Assembly: GCF_022844465.1 (NCBI RefSeq)
Contig: NZ_JALHLP010000002.1
Span: forward strand, 186,001 to 250,000
DNA length: 64,000 nt
Direction: 5' to 3'
Source: Bradyrhizobium sp.
GTDB lineage: Bacteria; Pseudomonadota; Alphaproteobacteria; Rhizobiales; Xanthobacteraceae
Part shown: piece by piece, positions 28,189 to 37,795 of the stretch
How positions within the stretch are numbered: the first letter of the stretch is position 1
Layout of the letters: every line of letters starts with the position of its first letter
The notes under the pieces: generated by a model
Told to the model about the DNA's origin: nothing
Database searches by the model: none
The model's input: the letters and a program-made list of their open reading frames with translations, nothing else
Translations under genes and position numbers: made by a program

Positions 28189-29709
28189 TCAGCGGGCGGG
28201 CGGTGGGACGTTGGCGGCATACCAGCGGCGAAGCGCGCCCAGCGCCGGATGCGCCAGCGAGCGGTTCAGATAGGTCCAGATTCGAGGCTGGTGACGCAAA
28301 TATTGGCGCTTTCCGTCGCGCTGGCTCAGCCGGGCAAAGGTTCCGAGCAGGCGGGTGTTCCGCTGCGCCGACATGATGGCGTAGATCTCGGCAAAGCCGG
28401 CAGCATCGAAGTCGGCCTCGGCGGTGCGCCGGGCCCTGATATAGCGGGTCAGCAGCGTCAGTTCGAGCTGTTCCGGGATGTCGATGCGCGCATCCTGCAG
28501 CAACGAAACCAGATCGTAGGCCGCGGGGCCCAGCACCGCATCCTGAAAGTCGATCAGGCCGACGCGCAACACCCCGGGGCGATCACCCAGCCAGAGAATG
28601 TTGGGCGAGTGAAAATCCCGCATCACCCAGGTACGCGGCGCGGCCGCAGGCTTTGCCAGCAATTTGCGCCACATTGCGATGAATTCCGCGCGCTGTTCCC
28701 GGCTTGCCGCGGCGCCGCGCTGCGGCAGATACCATTCGAGCATGAGTCCGATCTCGACCAGCCAGGCCTCGATATCGAAAACCGGGATGTCGTAGGTGAG
28801 ACGGGGCGCCAGCGGCACCGTCGCCGGCATGGCCTGGCGGTGCAGCGCCGTAAGCATGTCGATCGCTGCTTCATAGCGCTCGGCGATCGGCCGCGGCGGA
28901 TCACCTTCGACGATACCGTCGCTGCCGAAATCCTCGGTGATCAGGAAGCCGGTATCGAGGTCGGCGTGGCGGATCTCGGGTGCGGAAAAGCCGTGCGCGC
29001 GCAGTCCATCGGCGATGGCGACGAACGGTTTGACGTCCTCGGCGAGATGAACCGCAGCGCTGTAGGATTTCCCGTCGTAGATCGCCGGGCCGTCCGGGCG
29101 GCGCGGCGCGTTCATCAGGATCGAGGTGCCTTCGTCGCGAGCGAGCCGCGCATAGGAGCGCGTCGAAGCGTCGCCCGGCATGCGCTCACGCTGCGCGTCC
29201 AAAAAGCCCGCGCTCTCCAGGAAACCACGCAATGCAGCGAGCCGCGCGACCTGCGCCGCAGCCTTGCCGTAGCCGGTGATGTCAGCGGTGCGGGCGGTGG
29301 ATCCGCTCTCCGGAAGATGGCTGAACGCGACGTTGATGTGGTCTGCGGGCAGCGCATCCGGCGCGCGTTCCGGCCATTCGATCAGCGCCAGCGTGGCCTC
29401 GGGCAGCGGCGACAGCCCGATTTCCTCCAGTTCGCTCGAATCGTTGATGCGGTAGAGATCGGCATGAACGACCGGAAGCGGCAGCTCGTAGCTCTGCGCC
29501 AGGGTGAACGTCGGGCTTGGCACCTCCAGCGCCGGATCGTTGGCGAGATAGCGGATCATGGCCCGAGCAGCGGCGGTCTTGCCGGCGCCGAGATCGCCCG
29601 AAAGCGTGATGGTGTCGCCCGGACCGACCAGCAGCGCAAGGTCGGCCATCAAATGCGCCGTGGCCGTCTCGTCCGCCAGCGTCGCCGAGAATGTCGCGGG
29701 CGGGGTCAT
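28189..29709 (-). CDS. TsaE-AmgK fusion: tRNA t6A ATPase joined to MurNAc/GlcNAc kinase
   Basis: A 506-residue two-domain protein. Residues about 1-150 are TsaE, the ATPase of the t6A37 tRNA modification complex: Walker A LSGDLGAGKTAAARAMIRYL, VPSPTFTLAQSYE, HADLYRI and LALIEWPER. Residues about 160-506 are an aminoglycoside-phosphotransferase-like kinase: GDASTRSYARL, the catalytic loop WVMRDFHSPNILW and the metal-binding LIDFQDAVLGPAAYDL. This matches AmgK, the anomeric MurNAc kinase. Its ATG overlaps the divL stop by 4 nt. In other bacteria the two are separate adjacent genes. Kinase substrate is inferred from similarity and from murU nearby. Confidence 0.9.
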   Translation of the reverse strand: MTPPATFSATLADETATAHLMADLALLVGPGDTITLSGDLGAGKTAAARAMIRYLANDPALEVPSPTFTLAQSYELPLPVVHADLYRINDSSELEEIGLSPLPEATLALIEWPERAPDALPADHINVAFSHLPESGSTARTADITGYGKAAAQVARLAALRGFLESAGFLDAQRERMPGDASTRSYARLARDEGTSILMNAPRRPDGPAIYDGKSYSAAVHLAEDVKPFVAIADGLRAHGFSAPEIRHADLDTGFLITEDFGSDGIVEGDPPRPIAERYEAAIDMLTALHRQAMPATVPLAPRLTYDIPVFDIEAWLVEIGLMLEWYLPQRGAAASREQRAEFIAMWRKLLAKPAAAPRTWVMRDFHSPNILWLGDRPGVLRVGLIDFQDAVLGPAAYDLVSLLQDARIDIPEQLELTLLTRYIRARRTAEADFDAAGFAEIYAIMSAQRNTRLLGTFARLSQRDGKRQYLRHQPRIWTYLNRSLAHPALGALRRWYAANVPPPAR

Positions 29710-32225
29710 TCGGCGGCGTTGCGATGCGCGTTCTGGTCGATCGGAAACTCGCAGGTGACCGTCGTGCCAATGCCGACCGTCGAATCGACCCGCACCTTGC
29801 CGCCATGCAGTTCGACAAAGGAGCGCACCAGTGACAGGCCGAGGCCGGCGCCGCGGTGCCGCGAGCCGTTGGAGTGGCTTTCAAACCAGTCGAACACCTT
29901 GTCCTTGACGTCGGGGGGGATGCCGGGACCGGAATCGGTAACGGAGAACAGGACGCGGTGATCGATCCGCCGGGCGCGGATCGTGACCGTGGCGTCGTGC
30001 GGCGAGAAGCCGACGGCGTTGGCGAGCAGGTTGAACAGCACCTGCACCACGCGCCGCTCGTCGCCGATGAAGTTTCCGGCGTCGGGGTCGATCTCAACCT
30101 TGAGTTCGATGCGGTCGGTCGCCAACCGGTCCTGGATGCCTTCGGCGGCGGCCTGGATGGCTTTCCCGATATCGACGGGTCCGATCTCGAGTTTCATGGC
30201 GCCGGCGTCGATGGTGGCGAGATCGAGGATGTTGTTGGTGAGCGCCAGCAATGCATTGGTCGATTTGGTGACGTAGTCGAGATATTCCGCCTGTTTTGGC
30301 GTCAGCGGCCCGGTCGAGGGATCGCTGAGGAAATGCGCGAAGCCGATGATCGTGGTGAGGGGCGCGCGCAATTCGTAGGACACGTGGTGGACGAAATCGA
30401 CCTTCATCTGATCGGCGGCTTCCAGCGCCTCGTTTCGTTCGCGGAGCGCCCGCTCGACATTCTCGGTGTCCGTGATGTCCTGGAATGTCAGCATGGTCGC
30501 GCCGTCGGGCAGCGGCATGGTCATGCAGTCAAGCACGCTGCCGTCCTTGCGATCGAGCTTGAGCGATTCCTGCGCGCGGTTATCGATGGCGGTGATCGCC
30601 TCACGCAGCGCGCGCCAGGCGCGTTCGTCATCGAACAGCGGCTTGCACCATGCCTCCACGGTTTCGATGTGCGGCTGCTCCTTCAGCGAGTCAGCCGACA
30701 GCCTCCACATCTTCGCAAAGGCCGGGTTGAACAACTCTACCCGGCCGTTGCTGCCGAACACCGCCACCGCCTCGGCGAGATTGTCGAGCGTCTCGTGCTG
30801 GACGCGCGTCAGCCGGTCGAACCTTCGCGCCAGATCGAGGCTTTCGGTGACGTTGTCGAACAGATAGGTGACGCCGCCTTCGAGGTTCGGCGTGGTGACC
30901 ACGCTGAGCGCCCGGCCGTCCGGCAGGAACCAGGTGTAACTTTCCGGTTCGATGGCGCGATAGGCTTCGTGCAGCTTGGCTTTCCAGACCCGGAAGTCCG
31001 GCTGCTCCGGAAGCTTGCGCGCCGCGCGAAGGCGGTCGAGGACGCTGGAATCGTCGGGATGGGAGTCGAGGAAGGCCTGATCGAGGCTCCACAGCCGCCG
31101 GTAGGATTCATTGTAGAAGGCGAGCCGCCGCTGAGCGTCGAACACGGCCACGCCCGACGACAGCTGGTCAAGGGTACGGCGATGGGCTTCCGCCATCCGG
31201 TCCATGGCGTCGCGCAACGCGGTTGCCTCGCTGGCGTCGATGGCGATGCCGGCGCTGCCGGCGGCCAGCTTCAGCGCCTGCACATCGTAGATCCGCCGTT
31301 CGCCGCCGACCACGATCGGCAGCCGGGCGCTGAAGCTGGAATTGTCGTTCAGCGCCCGGCTCATCTCGGCACGCTGGTCGTTCTCCAGCAGTTCGAGGTT
31401 GCGCTCGACGGTATCGGTGATGCTTGCGCCTTCGGTGGCCTGAACATAGGCGGCATTGGCGTAGCGCAGCTGACCGTCCGCGCTTCTGGCCCACATCGGC
31501 CAGGGCGTGGCAGCGGCGAAGTCGCGCAGCAGTTCGGTTTCTTCCTGCAGCGTCCTGTAGCGGAGGTTTGATTCGGCGAGGTCGCGGCGAAGTCCGCCGA
31601 GTTCTCGAATCCTGACAACGGCCTGGCCGCCGATGGCGCGACCCATCGCTTCGAATGCGCGGCCGTTCGCGGTAAAGAGATTGAGCAGGAAGCCTTCGCC
31701 GGCCTCACGCAGGGCGACGACGGCATGGTCCATCTGCCGCGCCGGTTCCGGCGGCAGCCAGGTTCCAAAGGCGAGGATGCGTTGCGGCGAGTTCGCCGAG
31801 GTGTCCTGGGAGATCAGCAGCGTGGTGTCGCCGCTGATCTGGGGCCGGCTATCGCCGGCAGCCCAGGCGATCAGGATCTGGGGTTCGGCGAACAGGAGCG
31901 CGCGAAGCCGGTCGGCCTGAACTTGCAATTCGGCGATGTCGGAGCGGAGCCGTAGTTCGTTTCGGGTGGCCCGAATGCGGGTACGCATCAGTAGGATCGC
32001 GGCGAGGACGGTGAAGCCGAGCAGCGCGAGCGCCGTCGTCAGGGCCGCGAATTCCTGATGATAGAGCTCAAGCCAGTCCGAAATTGCCTGCGTGAAGGCC
32101 ATGTCGCTGGCAAGCGCCGGCTCCGGCGCGGTGAACAGCGCGGCGGCAAGCACAATCAGACCGTGGCGCGCCAGTGAGGTGCGCGACAGCAGGGTTCCAC
32201 GCATCGCCGCGACCACGCCCGACAT
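29706..32225 (-). CDS. divL: DivL-type atypical sensor kinase with tyrosine in place of histidine
   Basis: An 839-residue membrane-anchored regulator of cell polarity and CtrA phosphorelay. A signal-like segment and a helix at about residues 60-80 (TALALLGFTVLAAILLM) precede a coiled region and PAS-like domains (about 230-330, 350-460, 480-590). In the H-box the phospho-accepting His is Tyr617, in VSYELRAPLTTIIGFAHFL, the hallmark of DivL. The ATPase domain has NLLANAVGFSP, DSGPGIPPD and GAGLGLSLVRS. The start ATG at 32225 is uncertain; AAGGA is very close to it. Coupling to tsaE matches the divL-tsaE neighbourhood I recall from Caulobacter. Confidence 0.88.
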   Translation of the reverse strand: MSGVVAAMRGTLLSRTSLARHGLIVLAAALFTAPEPALASDMAFTQAISDWLELYHQEFAALTTALALLGFTVLAAILLMRTRIRATRNELRLRSDIAELQVQADRLRALLFAEPQILIAWAAGDSRPQISGDTTLLISQDTSANSPQRILAFGTWLPPEPARQMDHAVVALREAGEGFLLNLFTANGRAFEAMGRAIGGQAVVRIRELGGLRRDLAESNLRYRTLQEETELLRDFAAATPWPMWARSADGQLRYANAAYVQATEGASITDTVERNLELLENDQRAEMSRALNDNSSFSARLPIVVGGERRIYDVQALKLAAGSAGIAIDASEATALRDAMDRMAEAHRRTLDQLSSGVAVFDAQRRLAFYNESYRRLWSLDQAFLDSHPDDSSVLDRLRAARKLPEQPDFRVWKAKLHEAYRAIEPESYTWFLPDGRALSVVTTPNLEGGVTYLFDNVTESLDLARRFDRLTRVQHETLDNLAEAVAVFGSNGRVELFNPAFAKMWRLSADSLKEQPHIETVEAWCKPLFDDERAWRALREAITAIDNRAQESLKLDRKDGSVLDCMTMPLPDGATMLTFQDITDTENVERALRERNEALEAADQMKVDFVHHVSYELRAPLTTIIGFAHFLSDPSTGPLTPKQAEYLDYVTKSTNALLALTNNILDLATIDAGAMKLEIGPVDIGKAIQAAAEGIQDRLATDRIELKVEIDPDAGNFIGDERRVVQVLFNLLANAVGFSPHDATVTIRARRIDHRVLFSVTDSGPGIPPDVKDKVFDWFESHSNGSRHRGAGLGLSLVRSFVELHGGKVRVDSTVGIGTTVTCEFPIDQNAHRNAAE

Positions 32226-32546
32226 TCCTTGCCCCAAAACGCACGACTTAAGCCTGGCGCTGCCCCCCGCGCGCAATCCGCCAAGTATGAGCGGTCTGGC
32301 GATGGGATCAAACGCTGGCTCAGGTTTGGAGCGTGCCCGGACGCCAAACCGGTCCCCACTTTCGCGGGTCGCGCTCCGTACGAATCGGTTGAGAGTATCC
32401 CCTTGGGGAGTCGGGCGGTAAGAGTCCAGACCGTGAACGTGAAAGCCGGTTGTGAAAAAATGCTGCATTGAACAATCGCGGCGAATCTCGCCAAGCCGGG
32501 CCGCATCCCGACCTGCCGGGTCGATCCTTACCGGTCGGGGATTCGA
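32226..32546 (-). other. 321-bp gap between dut and divL
   Basis: No convincing gene is visible. The region should contain the divL promoter. It holds a short palindrome TCCCCTTGGGGA and, just downstream of the dut stop, GC-rich stems (CCCGACCTGCCGGGTCG and ACCGGTCGGGG) that might form the 3' end of the dut message. A lone TTAA occurs near 32243, but I found no full TTAA-N7-TTAA CtrA site. Confidence 0.5.
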
Positions 32547-33005
32547 TCAGCGGCCGGTCGATCCGAAGCCGCCGCTGCCGCGCCCGGTGGCCGAAAGCGT
32601 CCCCACCTCAACCAGTTGCGCCCGCACCACCGCCGCGATCACGAGCTGCGCGATGCGTTCACCGCGCCGAACGGCAAAGGCCTCATTGCCGTGGTTGATC
32701 AGCAGCACGCTGATCTCGCCGCGATAATCCGCATCCACCGTGCCGGGCGAATTCAGCACGGTGACGCCGTGTTTGGCGGCGAGGCCGGAGCGGGGCCGCA
32801 CCTGGGCCTCGTAGCCGGAGGGCAGCGCGATCGAAAGCCCGGTCGGTACGGCAGCGTATCTGCCGGGCGCTAGAATCAAGGGCGTGTCTGCGGGCACCGC
32901 GGCCAGCAGATCGAGGCCGGCTGCGTCTGCGCTCTGGTAGGCCGGCAAAGCGAGACCCTCGCCGTGCGGCAGTTGGCGGATATCGACCTTTATGGTCGCG
33001 TTCAC
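32547..33005 (-). CDS. dut: Deoxyuridine 5'-triphosphate nucleotidohydrolase (dUTPase)
   Basis: A 152-residue trimeric enzyme that hydrolyses dUTP to dUMP, limiting uracil in DNA. The five motifs are visible: [49 protein letters not shown] and the C-terminal [12 protein letters not shown] arm. The start is a GTG at 33005, with GGAGGAG 5-6 nt upstream, giving [18 protein letters not shown]. It overlaps the coaBC stop (GTGA, 4 nt), so it is coupled to it, like the common coaBC-dut pair. Confidence 0.95.
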   Translation of the reverse strand: MNATIKVDIRQLPHGEGLALPAYQSADAAGLDLLAAVPADTPLILAPGRYAAVPTGLSIALPSGYEAQVRPRSGLAAKHGVTVLNSPGTVDADYRGEISVLLINHGNEAFAVRRGERIAQLVIAAVVRAQLVEVGTLSATGRGSGGFGSTGR

Positions 33006-34426
33006 GAAGACTCCTCCAGCGCTTTGGCGATCGCCGCTACCAGTTTGTCCGCGACCTGTTCCTTGGTCATGACCGGCCATGAATCGACGTCGATATCCTT
33101 GCCCTTGCGCGTCAGCAGGTGGACGGTGTTGCGATCACCGCCCATCACGCCTGTCGCCGGCGAGACGTCATTGGCGAGGATCCAGTCGCAGCCCTTGCGC
33201 GCGATCTTGGCCTTGGCATTGTCTATGAGATGCTCGGTCTCGGCGGCAAAGCCGATCACCAGCGGCGGCCGCTCGTCCTTCAGCCTCGAGATGGTCGCGA
33301 GAATATCCGGGTTCTCCACCAGTGCGAGCTGCGGCATGCCGGCCGTGGTCTTCTTCAGCTTCTGCGCGCCTTCGCTGGCGACGCGCCAGTCGGCGACGGC
33401 GGCAGCGAAGATGGCGATGTCCGCCGGCAGCGCGGCTTCGACCTGATCGAGCATGTCGCGCGCCGATTCCACCCGGATTACCGTCACCCCGGCGGGATCG
33501 CGCAAGCCCACCGGGCCGGAGACCAGCGTGACATCCGCGCCTGCCGCCTGCGCGGCCGCGGCGATGGCAAATCCCTGCTTGCCCGACGAGCGATTGGCGA
33601 TGTAGCGCACGGGATCGATCGGCTCATGGGTCGGCCCCGCCGTGATCAAGACGTGCTTGCCGGCGAGCGGCCTCGGTTTGGGCGGCCGCAGCATGTCGAT
33701 GGCGGCGGCGGCAATCTCGGTGGGTTCTGACATCCGCCCGACGCCGGCTTCGCCGGCTTCGGCCATTTCGCCGGCATTGGGTCCGGTCATGGCGACGCCG
33801 TCGCGACGCAGCTGCAGCACGTTGCGGCGGGTGGCCGCGTTGTTCCACATCAGCGGGTTCATGGCGGGCGCCAGCAGGATCGGCCGGTTCGTCGCCAGCA
33901 GGATCGCGCTGGCGAGATCGTCGGCATGGCCCTGCGCCATCTTCGCCATCAGGTCTGCGGTTGCGGGCGCCACCACGATCAGGTCGCATTCGCGGGCGAG
34001 CCGGATATGCCCGGCGTCGAACTCGCTGCCGGCGTCGAACAGGTCGGTATGGACGCGCTGGTGCGACAGCGCGCTGGCGGCGAGCGGCGTGACGAATTGC
34101 TGCGCGGCCCTGGTCAGCACGCAGCGGACGTCGATGTGCCGCTCCTTCAGGCGCCGGATCAGGTCGAGCGCCTTGTAGGCGGCAATGCCGCCGCCGATGA
34201 TCAAGGTGACGCGGGCCTCACCATGGACGGCCTGCGGCGCGGTGGGCCGTTCAGATTGAGCCGGGGCGGCGGTCGGCGCCGGGGCGGCCGTCGCCGGCCG
34301 ACCCTCGCAATAATCGCGCAGGATGACCCGCACCTCCTCCTCGACCGAACGGCCATTGCTGGCGGAGCGAAGCCGCAGATGCGACTTGATGGCGTCGTCG
34401 AGCTTTCGGATGGTCAGGCTGGCCAC
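33002..34426 (-). CDS. coaBC: CoaBC with an N-terminal ribbon-helix-helix (FitA/VapB-like) domain
   Basis: A 474-residue fusion. Residues 1-40 (from [13 protein letters not shown] through [14 protein letters not shown]) match the FitA/VapB antitoxin-type ribbon-helix-helix DNA-binding fold. An Ala/Pro linker (about 41-70) follows. Residues about 72-245 are CoaC, the flavin decarboxylase: [31 protein letters not shown], and [14 protein letters not shown], which lacks the cysteine seen in E. coli Dfp. Residues about 255-474 are CoaB, the CTP-dependent cysteine ligase: [42 protein letters not shown]. The start is a GTG at 34426 with GGAG 7 nt upstream. An inverted repeat sits at its promoter. 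Confidence 0.9.
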   Translation of the reverse strand: MASLTIRKLDDAIKSHLRLRSASNGRSVEEEVRVILRDYCEGRPATAAPAPTAAPAQSERPTAPQAVHGEARVTLIIGGGIAAYKALDLIRRLKERHIDVRCVLTRAAQQFVTPLAASALSHQRVHTDLFDAGSEFDAGHIRLARECDLIVVAPATADLMAKMAQGHADDLASAILLATNRPILLAPAMNPLMWNNAATRRNVLQLRRDGVAMTGPNAGEMAEAGEAGVGRMSEPTEIAAAAIDMLRPPKPRPLAGKHVLITAGPTHEPIDPVRYIANRSSGKQGFAIAAAAQAAGADVTLVSGPVGLRDPAGVTVIRVESARDMLDQVEAALPADIAIFAAAVADWRVASEGAQKLKKTTAGMPQLALVENPDILATISRLKDERPPLVIGFAAETEHLIDNAKAKIARKGCDWILANDVSPATGVMGGDRNTVHLLTRKGKDIDVDSWPVMTKEQVADKLVAAIAKALEESS

Positions 34427-34450
34427 GGGCAATCTCCGAAGTCATGAAAT

Positions 34451-34478
34451 CAATGATATCACATGTATGCTATCAATG
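34451..34478. promoter_or_regulatory. AT-rich inverted repeat upstream of coaBC, candidate operator
   Basis: The sequence CAATGATA-N12-TATCAATG has arms that match as inverted copies at 7 of 8 positions (5 of 5 in the inner TGATA/TATCA). It lies 25-52 bp before the coaBC GTG and just after the ubiB stop, in a markedly AT-rich spot of a GC-rich region. FitA-type antitoxins bind TGATAGCA-like half-sites with 12-nt spacing, which is close. Since CoaBC carries an RHH domain, self-binding is plausible but untested. Confidence 0.5.
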
Positions 34479-34481
34479 CAA

Positions 34482-36056
34482 TCATAACTGTCGAACGGCA
34501 ACCAGAATTCCGAGGAAGGTGATCGCAATGATCCAGAGCGCCACCGTCCGCCAGCGGCTCTTGCGGCCCTCGGCACGGCCCAGCGCCGCAATCGTCTCCG
34601 GCGACAAGGTCAGGCCTTCCCGGGTCATCTTCTCCATGTTCTCGAGCACCGCAACCGCGCGCGACGCGATCGACGGCAGGCTCGCCATCACCCGGCCGAG
34701 TTCGCCCGCCCCCGACACCGCGCCCTCGATCCGTCCCACCGGGCCGAGATTGCGCTCGATCCATTCGCGCACCACGGGGTCGGCGATCTTCCAGATATCG
34801 AGCTTCGGGTCGAAACCGCGCGCCACGCCTTCCACAACCACCATGGTCTTCTGCAGCAGGATCAATTCGGGCCGGGTCTGCATGTCGAACAGTCCGGTGA
34901 CCTCGAGCAGCAGGGTCAGCAGCTTCGCCATCGAGATTTCTTCGGCGGTGCGGTTGTGGATCGGCTCGCCGATGGCGCGGATCGCTTGCGCGAAATTGTC
35001 GACCGAGTGATGACCGGGCACGTAGCCGGCCTCGAAATGCACCTCGGCGACACGGCGGTAGTCGCGGGTGATGAAGCCGAGCAGGATTTCGGCCAGGAAG
35101 CGCCGCTCCTTCGGCCCGAGGCGGCCCATGATGCCGAAATCGACGGCGACCAGCCGGCCGGCATCGTCGAGGAACAGGTTTCCCGGATGCATGTCGGCAT
35201 GGAAGAAACCGTCGCGCAGCGCGTGGCGCAGGAAGCTCTGGATCACCTTGCGGCCGAGGTCGGGCAGGTCGACGTTCGAGGCTTCGAGGCGGGCATGGTC
35301 GTTCAGCGCGATGCCGTCGATCCATTCCATCGTCAGCACGTTATGGGTGGTGCGGTCCCAGTCGACGGCCGGCACGCGAAAATCCGGGTCGTCCCGTGTG
35401 TTCTCCGCCATCTCCGACAGCGCGGCCGCTTCCAGCCGCAGGTCCATCTCCATCGCCACCGACCGCGACATCGTGTTGATGACCTCGATCAGCCGCAGCC
35501 GCCGCGCTTCGGCCGAATGCGCCTCCGCATTGTGGGCGACAAAAAAGAAATCGGCGAGGTCGCGGCGGAAACGCGCGGCGACATTGGGCCGCAGCACTTT
35601 CACCGCGACCGATTTGCGGATGCCATCGCGCTCGGTCTCGCCGCGATGCACCTGCGCGATCGAAGCTGCGGCGACCGGCGGGCCAAAGCTGACAAACGAC
35701 TGCGCCACAGGGCGTTCCAGCGACAGCGCGATCACGGCCTCGGCCTCGGCCTGCGAGAACGGCGGCAGCCGGTCCTGCAGGCTCTCGAGGTCGCGCGCCA
35801 TCGCCACGCCAACGACGTCGGGCCGGGTCGCCAGAAACTGTCCGAGCTTGAGGTAGGCAGGGCCAAGCCGCGTCAGCGCGCGCGACAGCCGCGGCCCGGA
35901 TTTGACGCCGGGGCGCTCAATCAGCCGCGCCAGCCGCAGCGCTAACTGGGCGGGCGGCGGCACCAGACTTGGATCGACGACGCCGAACACGCCCTCGCGC
36001 GCGAACACGAAGGCGGCACGCACCAGCCGCGCGATGTGGGTCGCCGCAGAGATCAC
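34482..36056 (-). CDS. ubiB: UbiB-family atypical kinase/ATPase for ubiquinone synthesis
   Basis: A 524-residue membrane-associated ADCK/ABC1 protein needed for ubiquinone production. The KxGQ motif is [18 protein letters not shown], the Ala-rich loop [14 protein letters not shown], the ExD motif [11 protein letters not shown], and catalytic elements [15 protein letters not shown] and [12 protein letters not shown] single C-terminal helix [20 protein letters not shown] anchors it. The start is a GTG at 36056 that overlaps the ubiE stop (GTGA), giving the expected [14 protein letters not shown]-terminus. It follows ubiE directly. Confidence 0.94.
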   Translation of the reverse strand: MISAATHIARLVRAAFVFAREGVFGVVDPSLVPPPAQLALRLARLIERPGVKSGPRLSRALTRLGPAYLKLGQFLATRPDVVGVAMARDLESLQDRLPPFSQAEAEAVIALSLERPVAQSFVSFGPPVAAASIAQVHRGETERDGIRKSVAVKVLRPNVAARFRRDLADFFFVAHNAEAHSAEARRLRLIEVINTMSRSVAMEMDLRLEAAALSEMAENTRDDPDFRVPAVDWDRTTHNVLTMEWIDGIALNDHARLEASNVDLPDLGRKVIQSFLRHALRDGFFHADMHPGNLFLDDAGRLVAVDFGIMGRLGPKERRFLAEILLGFITRDYRRVAEVHFEAGYVPGHHSVDNFAQAIRAIGEPIHNRTAEEISMAKLLTLLLEVTGLFDMQTRPELILLQKTMVVVEGVARGFDPKLDIWKIADPVVREWIERNLGPVGRIEGAVSGAGELGRVMASLPSIASRAVAVLENMEKMTREGLTLSPETIAALGRAEGRKSRWRTVALWIIAITFLGILVAVRQL

Positions 36057-36814
36057 AAACGCCAGCCCGAATGCAGCGCCACCACGCCGCCGGAGAGGCT
36101 CTCCCATTTCACCCGGGAAAACCCGGCGGCGCGGATCATCTCGGCAAACTCATTGGGCCTGGGAAACTTCCGGATCGATTCGACGAGGTACTGATAGGAT
36201 TGCGCATCCCCGGTCACGGCGCGGCCGAGCGGCGGAATCACGTTGAACGAGAAAAAATCGTACAACCGGTCGAGCCCGGGAATGTCGACGGTGGAGAATT
36301 CGAGGCAGAGGAACCGGCCGCCGGGCCGGAGCACGCGGTAGGCCTCGCGTAGCGCGGCGTCGATCCGCGGCACGTTGCGGATGCCGAATGCAATGGTGCA
36401 GGCGTCGAAGCTGCGATCGGGAAAAGCCAGCGCCTCGGCATTGCCCTCGACGAACGAAACCTGCCGGTCGAGATGTCGCGCCAAGGCCCGGTTGCGGCCG
36501 ACCTCGAGCATGTCGGCGTTGATGTCGCAGACGGTGGCGTGGAAGCCGGCTCCGGCCGCCTCGGCCGCGCGGAAGGCGATATCGCCGGTGCCGCCGGCGA
36601 GGTCGAGCAGCGCAAACGGCGCATCCCCCTTCGGCGGGTTGAGCGCATTGATCATGATGCCCTTCCAGACCCGGTGCAGTCCCGCCGACATCAGATCGTT
36701 CATCAGGTCGTAGCGCGCCGCCACGCTGTGAAACACCTCGTTCACCAGCGTCTGCTTGTCCCCCAGGGGCACATCCCGGAAGCCAAAATGGGTGGTTTGA
36801 TCCGGCCGATCCAT
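36053..36814 (-). CDS. ubiE: Ubiquinone/menaquinone C-methyltransferase UbiE
   Basis: A 253-residue SAM-dependent methyltransferase of quinone synthesis. Residues [20 protein letters not shown] and [17 protein letters not shown] are the UbiE signature 1 region; the SAM-binding motif is [35 protein letters not shown] is signature 2. The start ATG at 36814 (MDRPDQTTH) fits known lengths; the open frame upstream is not supported. It is the head of the ubiE-ubiB-coaBC-dut run and is divergent from mutM across 80 bp. Confidence 0.95.
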   Translation of the reverse strand: MDRPDQTTHFGFRDVPLGDKQTLVNEVFHSVAARYDLMNDLMSAGLHRVWKGIMINALNPPKGDAPFALLDLAGGTGDIAFRAAEAAGAGFHATVCDINADMLEVGRNRALARHLDRQVSFVEGNAEALAFPDRSFDACTIAFGIRNVPRIDAALREAYRVLRPGGRFLCLEFSTVDIPGLDRLYDFFSFNVIPPLGRAVTGDAQSYQYLVESIRKFPRPNEFAEMIRAAGFSRVKWESLSGGVVALHSGWRL

Positions 36815-36894
36815 CAACTCATACTCCGTCCGCCGACCATAGCGCGCCCGCCGCAATGGCGCTATCACGTCACCTCCATAAGGTGAATGCCCGC

Positions 36895-37776
36895 ATGCCT
36901 GAATTGCCCGAAGTCGAGACCGTCCGCCGCGGCCTGCAGCCCGCCATGGAGGGGTCGACAATCCTCAAGGCCGAAGCCCGGCGCAAGGACCTGCGGTTTC
37001 CCTTTCAAAAGGACTTTATCGCGCGGCTGGAGGGCCAGACCGTGACCGGCCTCGGCCGCCGCGCCAAGTACCTGATGGCGGATCTTGGCTCCGGCGACGT
37101 GCTGCTGATGCACCTGGGCATGTCCGGGTCGTTCCGGGTGCTGCACGATAGCGCCGCCGCCGCGCCGGGCCGGTTCCACCATCCGCGCGGCGAGGAACGC
37201 GCGCATGATCACGTGGTGTTTCACATGTCGTCGGGCGCCTCCGTCGTGTTCAACGATCCGCGCCGCTTCGGCTACATGAAGGTCATCGCCCGCAATGCGC
37301 TGGAGCACGAACCGCTGCTGAAGGGCCTTGGCCCCGAACCGCTCGGCAATGAGTTCGACGCCGCGATGCTGGCGCGCGCCTGCGCCAACAAGAAGACCAG
37401 CCTGAAGGCGGCGCTGCTCGACCAGCGCGTGGTCGCCGGTCTCGGCAACATCTATGTCTGCGAGGCGCTGTACCGTTCGCATCTGTCGCCGCGCCGGCTG
37501 GCCGCGACGCTGTCGACGAAAAAGGGAGAGCCCACCGATCACGCCGGGCGGCTGGTGACGTCGATCCACGCCGTGCTCAACCAGGCGATCAGGGCCGGCG
37601 GCTCCTCGATCAGCGATCACCGCCAGACCTCGGGCGAACTCGGCTATTTCCAGCACGCGTTTACGGTCTATGACCGCGCCGGCGAAAAGTGCCAGACGGC
37701 GCGCTGCGGCGGCGTCGTGCGCCGCTTCGTCCAGAACGGGCGCTCGACATTCTGGTGCGCGAAATGCCAGAAGTGA
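36895..37776 (+). CDS. mutM: Formamidopyrimidine-DNA glycosylase (Fpg)
   Basis: A 293-residue base-excision glycosylase/AP lyase removing 8-oxoguanine and formamidopyrimidines. The processed N-terminal Pro2 and Glu3 of [14 protein letters not shown] are the catalytic residues. [12 protein letters not shown], the DHVVF and DPRRFGYM region, the helix-two-turn-helix [20 protein letters not shown] and the zinc finger CQTARC...CAKC (C-x4-C, C-x2-C) are complete. The start at 36895 is fixed by the catalytic proline. Confidence 0.97.
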   Translation: MPELPEVETVRRGLQPAMEGSTILKAEARRKDLRFPFQKDFIARLEGQTVTGLGRRAKYLMADLGSGDVLLMHLGMSGSFRVLHDSAAAAPGRFHHPRGEERAHDHVVFHMSSGASVVFNDPRRFGYMKVIARNALEHEPLLKGLGPEPLGNEFDAAMLARACANKKTSLKAALLDQRVVAGLGNIYVCEALYRSHLSPRRLAATLSTKKGEPTDHAGRLVTSIHAVLNQAIRAGGSSISDHRQTSGELGYFQHAFTVYDRAGEKCQTARCGGVVRRFVQNGRSTFWCAKCQK

Positions 37777-37795
37777 CAACAAGCGGGGAAAAACC

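Noticed and set aside
32226-32546. A CtrA-type control site for divL.
   Set aside because: Only single TTAA occurrences were found, without the required second half at the right spacing.
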